Shown here piece after piece: positions 12,490 through 64,000 of a DNA stretch of 64,000 nt. Origin of the DNA: Sacculina carcini (Eukaryota > Arthropoda > Thecostraca > Sacculinidae); contig OU696591.1 of assembly GCA_916048095.2 (NCBI GenBank), positions 1,606,001-1,670,000 on the forward strand, written 5' to 3'. A program made the position numbers and the translations under genes. The notes below the pieces were generated by a model that was not told where the DNA came from, did not search any database, and was given only the letters and a program-made list of their open reading frames with translations. Within the stretch, counting starts at the first letter, position 1. Every line of letters begins with the position of its first letter.

Positions 12490-14355
12490 GGATTCGGCAA
12501 TTCTACAATATGTCCTTGTTGATTTTGATGTTGATAATGATGATCTTGATGTTTATACGCGCATACAGCGTCATAACCATTGCTACCTTCACATTCCGCC
12601 ATACTAGCCAGTAATCCTTGCATATGTTGCGTGCTTCTGTGCCAGTTTGAAGTGCAACAAGAGGTCCACGTCGACTCGTTCACCTGAATTCATCCTCTGC
12701 TACATGTGGTTAACGTCATCATCATTAATATTTTGACTTATCGGACTGTACAAGACGTCCATTTCCATTCAAATACAGTATGAAGCAGGACGCCAAATAT
12801 TGGTCCTGATAGTCAGATGGTCCTGATCGTCAATGATAGGTTACACCTGTGGTTGTTGATAAAACTGCATCCATATTGTCGATGTTGAGCAAAGGTTTAA
12901 TGGTTTAATTCACTTGAACATTCCCATCCCGTCCTTTTTTGCAGAGTTATTAGAACGCAATTTTCGACAATGTTCTTGTATTAATAACTAATCATGGTTC
13001 TACTTGTTTGCCCAAACCATATTCTACTGGTAGCTCATGGATCAATGACACCAGACCTAGAAAGTCCTTCTACATCCTTGTACGGTCCAGAGATCTAGGA
13101 GAGCCCCGAACTTTCGTCAACTCATTGATAGCCAACACCTGAAATAATTGAATAATCGAAAACTCTTTCCGGACAAGCATTTAAATGGTCGTTTGTCGAA
13201 TCTTGATTGTCTCAAGATTTGGAAGCACTTGAAGCTCATCACAATCAGTTCATTCAAATCCCAGCCTCCCATCATTGAAATCGTTCAATGGAGAGATCAT
13301 TGCAAAATCGTTTCCTCGTCACTAACCATTTATAATCGACGCTTGTTCACACACAAGAATACAAGCACAAACACATCGTGTTGGTATTGATGGAGTTCAG
13401 TGGAAATCCACCATCGTTTTGCCACCGATTTCGAAGCTTTGTAGATGTAATCGGCTGTTCAGTCGTTGGTTCACGCTTTTCGATCGGATACGCTGCAAAT
13501 TATTGGATTTAATTTCGCGGTCCCATGGTAATTGAACCTTAATCTCTTTGACTTGTACCTGACCAGTAACGGTGCTGTGTTTCACCGAGAAGTGTAGTCG
13601 GTCTTAAGCGTTGAAGCAACATGCGAACCCCAGCTGTTTAAATCTGGTCAAATAATGACTTAGCTACACAGACATGCCTAGGTAATTCATCAAATCCATT
13701 GTACCTTTTGGCACTCAAGTTGCATGACTAATTGTATATCGATTTTCCAAGTGGTATACTATCCAGTAGTGTGACACAGGCCATTTTCGGCTTTATGGTG
13801 AGTCACTACAACTCTAATTCAGGTTTATACCCGCTCTGCATGTCAAACCGATATCTCCGTGTTACAAAACGCTGTCTCGGCTCAAATTGAACACCCAACC
13901 CTACCTGTAGATCACCCATTGTAGAACACCTCGTGATACAGATGCTTGTGATGTTTACAACTGTCTGAATCCAGTGGACATTTCGCATTTTACGTGTTAA
14001 ACCTACGCGCACAACACTACAATATGATCGCTTCTGTTGGAGTGTGTGTGTGTGTGTGTGTGCGTGTGTTTGCAGATAAGTTTATCTACATCCATATATG
14101 AGTGTGCATGCACGTGTATGTGCAAGTGTTTTGAGCGCGTTTCATTGCGATAACGTCTTCATATCAAACTTAATTTCGACCCGTGTGTCTGCTACAATAT
14201 TCGCTATATCAATATCAATGGATGTAGATTGTAAGCGGTCGTTGACCACGCGCCGCAGTGTTTTGACTCGCCGCTCGTTTTCAACGTCAGTCGACGCCAA
14301 ATTTACGGCAATATACGGAAAAAACCTCATTTTTGTCCGATATGATAGTGAGACG
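12490..14355. other. NCS 3' UTR and convergent intergenic DNA
   Basis: This is the region downstream of the NCS stop. No further exon is seen. A canonical polyadenylation site was not convincingly located. A (TG)n run sits at 14041-14070. Confidence 0.4.
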
Positions 14356-14554
14356 CAGTGGCGGCGCCAAGGTAGGGGGGTTGGAGGGGCTAAAAAACAA
14401 AAATTACCCAAACGCCCTACAAATCATAATCATGAATATTTTGAATGTAGTTCCTAATGTTTCGCCAAACGCCCATATCTTATTGCTTAGCCCCTCGCGG
14501 GATATCTTATTGCTTAGCCCCTCCCCCCTTGCTTAGCCCCTGGCGCCGCCACTG
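14356..14554. mobile_element. hAT-type MITE (CAGTGGCGGCG family), copy 2
   Basis: The termini are CAGTGGCGGCGCCA and TGGCGCCGCCACTG, a perfect 14-bp inverted repeat. Flanks 14348-14355 (gtgagacg) and 14555-14562 (atgatacg) match at 6 of 8, as expected for a hAT 8-bp target duplication. The interior has GCTTAGCCCCT repeats. Confidence 0.85.
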
Positions 14555-15503
14555 ATGATACGATGGCTCTGGGTCAAAAATAATTTATCAGATAGAATTA
14601 TGAGTTGAAATTCAAATTTTCCTCCCATTGTAAGACGATTGTTTCAGTGATAATTTAGAATATTTTAAATTGTTAGTTTATAATTAATACTGGAACTCAA
14701 ATAATGCAATTTCAACAATATTACCGCATCGCTAGTGTATTTGTATCAAATGTCTTCAACGATATTTCATGCATGCATGCCAGGTTCAGATATTGATCAA
14801 CCAACGGCAACAGCAAGTCCTTGTCAATGCACAAAGTTCAAAGCGACTACGTGCCAAAGATAGGAGGTAAAAAGGCAAGCAGAACCAAAGAGAGAGGGTT
14901 TAAAAATAAGAAACAAATGGATCGAAATATGCCAAAATATTTAGCAAACAGTGAAATACCTGACAAGCTATGTTCAGACAAATAAATCCCAGTCTAAAAG
15001 TAAAATATACGCTAGATAAACATATATATGATAAACATGTATAACAGCGAACCCCATTAATACAACTATGATACAACCCTGCACATTACAGAACCAATAC
15101 TGATATGGATGTCTTGAAATGGAGGCACATTGAAACGTTAACACAAGCACATACAACATTGAATGCACCCTGCAATGCCACCAATACTTTTGCACTCACA
15201 ATTTGGAACTCTTCAAAACCGTTAAAGTGCAAGACATTCGTATAAATTGAATGAAATATTAGGCATGTCAAAATATGTTGAATAGTTAACAACCATAGTT
15301 ATATATGGTAATAGGATATGGACACAAGATATTTCACTAATGCACAATCCAAATTATATGCACATGCATGCCTATAAGCTCGTAATGCATATAGCAGTAA
15401 AATATTGCAATATGGCACCCATAAAATATAAATTCACACGTGCAAACGTACCAAATTCCAGAGCGCGTAATACTTAAAAATATACTTAAAAATACGTAAT
15501 ACT

Positions 15504-15543
<40 letters not shown>

Positions 15544-15590
15544 AAAATATATGTGCTTAGTATCGTATAGGAACTCTTATGTGGACGGTT
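14555..15590. other. AT-rich intergenic DNA; OPLAH 3' UTR side
   Basis: No coding segment is supported. A (TA)n run lies at about 15508-15541. The 3' UTR of OPLAH (minus strand) starts at 15590 and heads left into this DNA. Its poly(A) site is not clear. Confidence 0.4.
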
Positions 15591-60893
<45,303 letters not shown>

Positions 60894-61790
60894 CTACACA
60901 CAAACACACACAAACACACACATACAAACACAAACACACAAACACACACAAACACACACAAGCACACACATACACACACAAACACGTACATACACAAACA
61001 GACAAGCACATACATAAACTAACACATACAAACACAAACATATACAAACACACACATACAAACACAAACACAAGCACACACAAACACACACATACAAGCA
61101 CAAACACACACATAAACACACACAAGCACACACATACAAACACAAACACACACATACACACACATACAAACACAAACACACACAAACACACACACACAAA
61201 CACATACAAACACAAACACAAGCACACACAAACACACACAAACACACACATACACACACAAACACACACAAACACACACAAACACACACAAACACACACA
61301 AGCACACACATACACATACAAACACACACAAACACACACATACAAACACACACAAACAAACACAAACAAACACACACAAACAAACACAAACACACATATA
61401 CAAACACAAACACACACAAACACACATATACAAACACATACACACATACAAACACGTACATATACAAACAGACAAGCACATACATACACAAACACATACC
61501 TACACAAACATATACAAACACAAACCTACACAAACACATAAAAACCGATAGACACACACGTGCAAACATACACAAACACACACACAAACACACACATACA
61601 AACAGGCAGAGACAAACATACATAATCAGATACATGCAAACACATACAAACAGACAAGCACATACATATACAAACATATACACACAAACAGGCACATACA
61701 AACACCCAAACACATACATATAGAAGGACATACACACAGACAGACACATACAAACAGACAGACAGACACACAAATATGCACATCGTCCTC
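60894..61790. repeat. Long CA-rich compound microsatellite
   Basis: About 900 bp of ACACAAAC / ACACATAC units starting at the OPLAH exon 1 acceptor. The several-hundred-residue Cys/Val-rich minus-strand ORFs across it are artefacts. Confidence 0.96.
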
Positions 61791-61889
61791 GAGATAACGC
61801 ACAAAATTAAGACACGCAAAATAAAAATAGATAATTCATTATCGGTAACATATCAGTATTGATCAATAATATAAATATCATAATAATTA

Positions 61890-62030
61890 AACGCGTTTTT
61901 CTCAAACTAACTACATCATTTTGGGCGTTTCCAGTACACATGGGGCCACCGCAGGGTGGTAATAGTGCACTTGCACTCTTCCCCCATGCTACTGAACTTA
62001 ACTGTAATTAACAATAATAATAATAGTGAT
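61890..62030 (+). repeat. Short interspersed repeat, + copy with (AAT)n tail
   Basis: It reads TTTCTCAAACTAACTACATC, GGCGTTTCCAGTACACATGG, GGTGGTAATAGTGCACTTGC and TGCTACTGAACTTAAC, then AAT units. Confidence 0.65.
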
Positions 62031-62139
62031 AACATAGCCTACAAATATGAAATTCATTCAAACAAATCGATAGTGTGAATATATTTTAATACTTGTGTGT
62101 GTATGTGTGTGTTTTGTGTGTGTTTGTGTGTGTGTGTGT

Positions 62140-64000
62140 TTATTGTTTATTGTTTATTGAGTTTATTGCCAATTCCATCAAACAATAACATTGCAAAATT
62201 CAACACAAAACATTAGGCTAGTGCCTGTCAAGCGGACTTTTAGACAGGCATTGATAAATAATTGAACGTGATACAGCGAAATATTGTCAAACGTTAACAG
62301 TTAACATAAACAGATAAAATAAACGGACACATTTAGACACACAAAAAATTATCCACATATATCATCACCTATATAACCATTCATACCATAATAATCTCGC
62401 TTATGTAGCCATAAATTCACAACTTTCATATACATTTAATCAAAGTGAAAAAAGAGACAAAATGGGGAAAGTGACAAAATTCCCGACGTTTATCGCATAT
62501 TTGCTAGCACATTAAAATTTATATTTCCTCACACGAAAGCCACACATATATATTTTCACACCAAATACCCCCAGCAGCATGCACTTACATACATACAATC
62601 ACCTTCGTACGTACACATACGCAAATACGCGTGCAACAATAACATACACAACAACAATAACACACACAAGCACTTAATCTCACGTACAGGACAAATTATA
62701 TTATTATAAGACAATATCAAGGCGGAAAGAAAGACGCAACTCAATACCCAACAACATACCCAATGTTCCAATTAACTTGCTATACCCAGATTTGTCACTC
62801 TCCGCTCTGCAAAGTATAGAGGTGTTTTTTAATATATCGTTTGAATGTGTCAACTGACATGAAGTAGCATTGGGATTTTATCCAGTTGGGTAAGGAGTTC
62901 CAAACTTCTGGTCCACGATATATAATAGAGTTTTTATACAGTGATGTTCTGTAGCTCGGAATTTTTAAGTCAAGGTTGTTCCTTCTCGTGGATTGTTGAT
63001 GCCTCTGTACGTGAAATATACTTTCGTTACACTTCATTGATCTGAACACCCTTAGTAATAGGAAAAATTGTGTACATACTTCATTTTGAGTACTTTAAGT
63101 TCACTAAATACTATTTTGGTAGTTTCTGCTCTTCTCATGAACGACATTATCCGTAGCATGCGCTTTTGTACAACACTCAATTTTTCTGTAAATGAAGGCC
63201 ATGTACATCCCCAAATTGAAATACAATAGATTAATTTGGAATAGAATAAGCAATAGTATAATGACAAAAGCGCATCATGTGTTAGACTGTATCTCGTACG
63301 GTAGATGATTCCAGCTATTTTCGATAATGTTGTAGAGAGCGAGTCAATGTGATCTTTCCAATTTAAATTATCATCTACTGTTACACCCAAAAATTTGGTT
63401 GCATGTACTCTCTGAATAATTTCACCATCCACCTTTACTGCACCTATACAATGTGACAACGATCGATTTTGGAATAACATTAACTGTGTCTTTTTTACGT
63501 TTAGTTTCAGCTTGTTAGCTTTTATCCAATTGTAGATTTTGTCTAACACTGAAGAAAGTTTAGCATGCAGATTGTGTATATTTCTGTCCGAGATTACAAT
63601 ACTTGTGTCGTCTGCATAAATTGTGAAGTGTGCATCAGCACAATTAACAATGTCATCGATGTAGATCAAGAACAATATGGGCCCTAATATGGAGCCCTGC
63701 GGGACACCATGTCTGATAATTTTTTGACTAGAACTTTCATTATTGCATGTTACATATTGAAATCGGTTAGATAAGTAACTATTCAGCAATTTGAGAGCAT
63801 TACCTCTCACTCCAATATTTTGTAGCTTTTTCGACAGTATATTGTGATTTAATGAGTCGAACGCCTTTGATATATCCAGAAATGCGGCAGCTACATGCAT
63901 TTTATTATCCATTTTATTGTTAATTTCAGATACAAAATGAAGAAGGGCTGTTTCAGTTGAGCGGTTTTTCCTGAACCCGAATTGAGATTTAGTTAATAAG
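62140..64000 (-). mobile_element. LINE (jockey/CR1-like), 3' half, continues off the right edge
   Basis: On the minus strand from the right edge: SQFGFRKNRSTETALLHFV, AAFLDISKAFDSLNH, GVPQGSILGPILFLIYIDDI, catalytic FTIYADDTSIV, LKLNVKKTQLMLF and FLGVTVDDNLNW, to 63052. A 1-base frame change at about 63050-63060 is followed by YRGPEVWNSLPNWIK to 62795. The 3' UTR ends in GGCAATAAACTCAATAAAC repeats at 62140-62160. The frame break suggests it is inactive. Confidence 0.88.

Noticed and set aside
12348-12683. 111-codon minus-strand ORF over NCS exon 4
   Set aside because: It is a shadow of the EF-hand exon.
60894-61790. Long Cys/Val-rich ORFs (up to 340 codons) on the minus strand
   Set aside because: They are translations of CA/TG microsatellite. 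The same applies to ORFs at 5789-6088, 26763-27182, 43690-44386 and 47508-48110 outside the OPLAH exon and LINE parts.

Overview
This is eukaryotic, animal (bilaterian) nuclear DNA. It has long introns with GT-AG boundaries, abundant (CA/TG)n and other simple repeats, tRNA-derived SINEs, CR1/jockey-like LINEs, many hAT transposons and a Ty3/gypsy element. The species cannot be fixed from the sequence; an invertebrate, possibly a spiralian, is my guess. No bacterial features, CRISPR arrays or operons are present.

Three host genes are supported. (1) Left, + strand, 2578-12489: a complete four-exon gene for a 188-residue neuronal calcium sensor (NCS family, EF-hand, N-terminal MGC acylation signal). 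(2) Minus strand, 15591-60893: the 3' 23 exons (about 1,071 codons) of 5-oxoprolinase (OPLAH, glutathione/gamma-glutamyl cycle). All exon phases join without conflict. The first quarter of the protein must lie to the right of the window. The two genes converge tail to tail. (3) + strand, 33448-36183: a 911-codon uninterrupted reading frame with a QRICH2/C16orf96-like (DUF4795) layout, nested antisense in the 10.9-kb OPLAH intron 19.

The rest is mobile and repetitive DNA. 1-662 is a LINE 3' fragment. The NCS introns carry SINEs, hAT MITEs and microsatellites. 15.9-19.5 kb holds two non-coding hAT elements with 8-bp target duplications, one next to a perfect 100-bp tandem duplication and one hosting a SINE. 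22820-25244 is a full-length but mutated hAT with a BED-finger transposase. 25500-25658 is a MITE with perfect 28-bp inverted repeats. 26911-31.4 kb is a near-complete CR1-like LINE with two intact ORFs. 36.9-37.65 kb and 41.9-42.6 kb are two unrelated 23-bp minisatellites. 39.9-40.7 kb is an inverted SINE pair. 44.6-47.8 kb is a 5'-truncated LINE split by an endonuclease fragment with a 9-bp target duplication. 52091-56600 is a gypsy element with two identical 200-bp LTRs, a tRNA-Trp-type primer site and a GGGAAAC frameshift heptamer, inserted into a TTAGGTTAAGG-type satellite. 62.1-64.0 kb is another LINE running off the right edge.

The most notable cross-cutting pattern is at OPLAH 3' splice sites. 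11 of 23 acceptors lie directly against (TG)n repeats, two against LINE-like (TTG)n tails and one against a 23-bp minisatellite, so repeat DNA supplies most of the pyrimidine-tract positions. Intron 18 appears to be a GC-AG intron.
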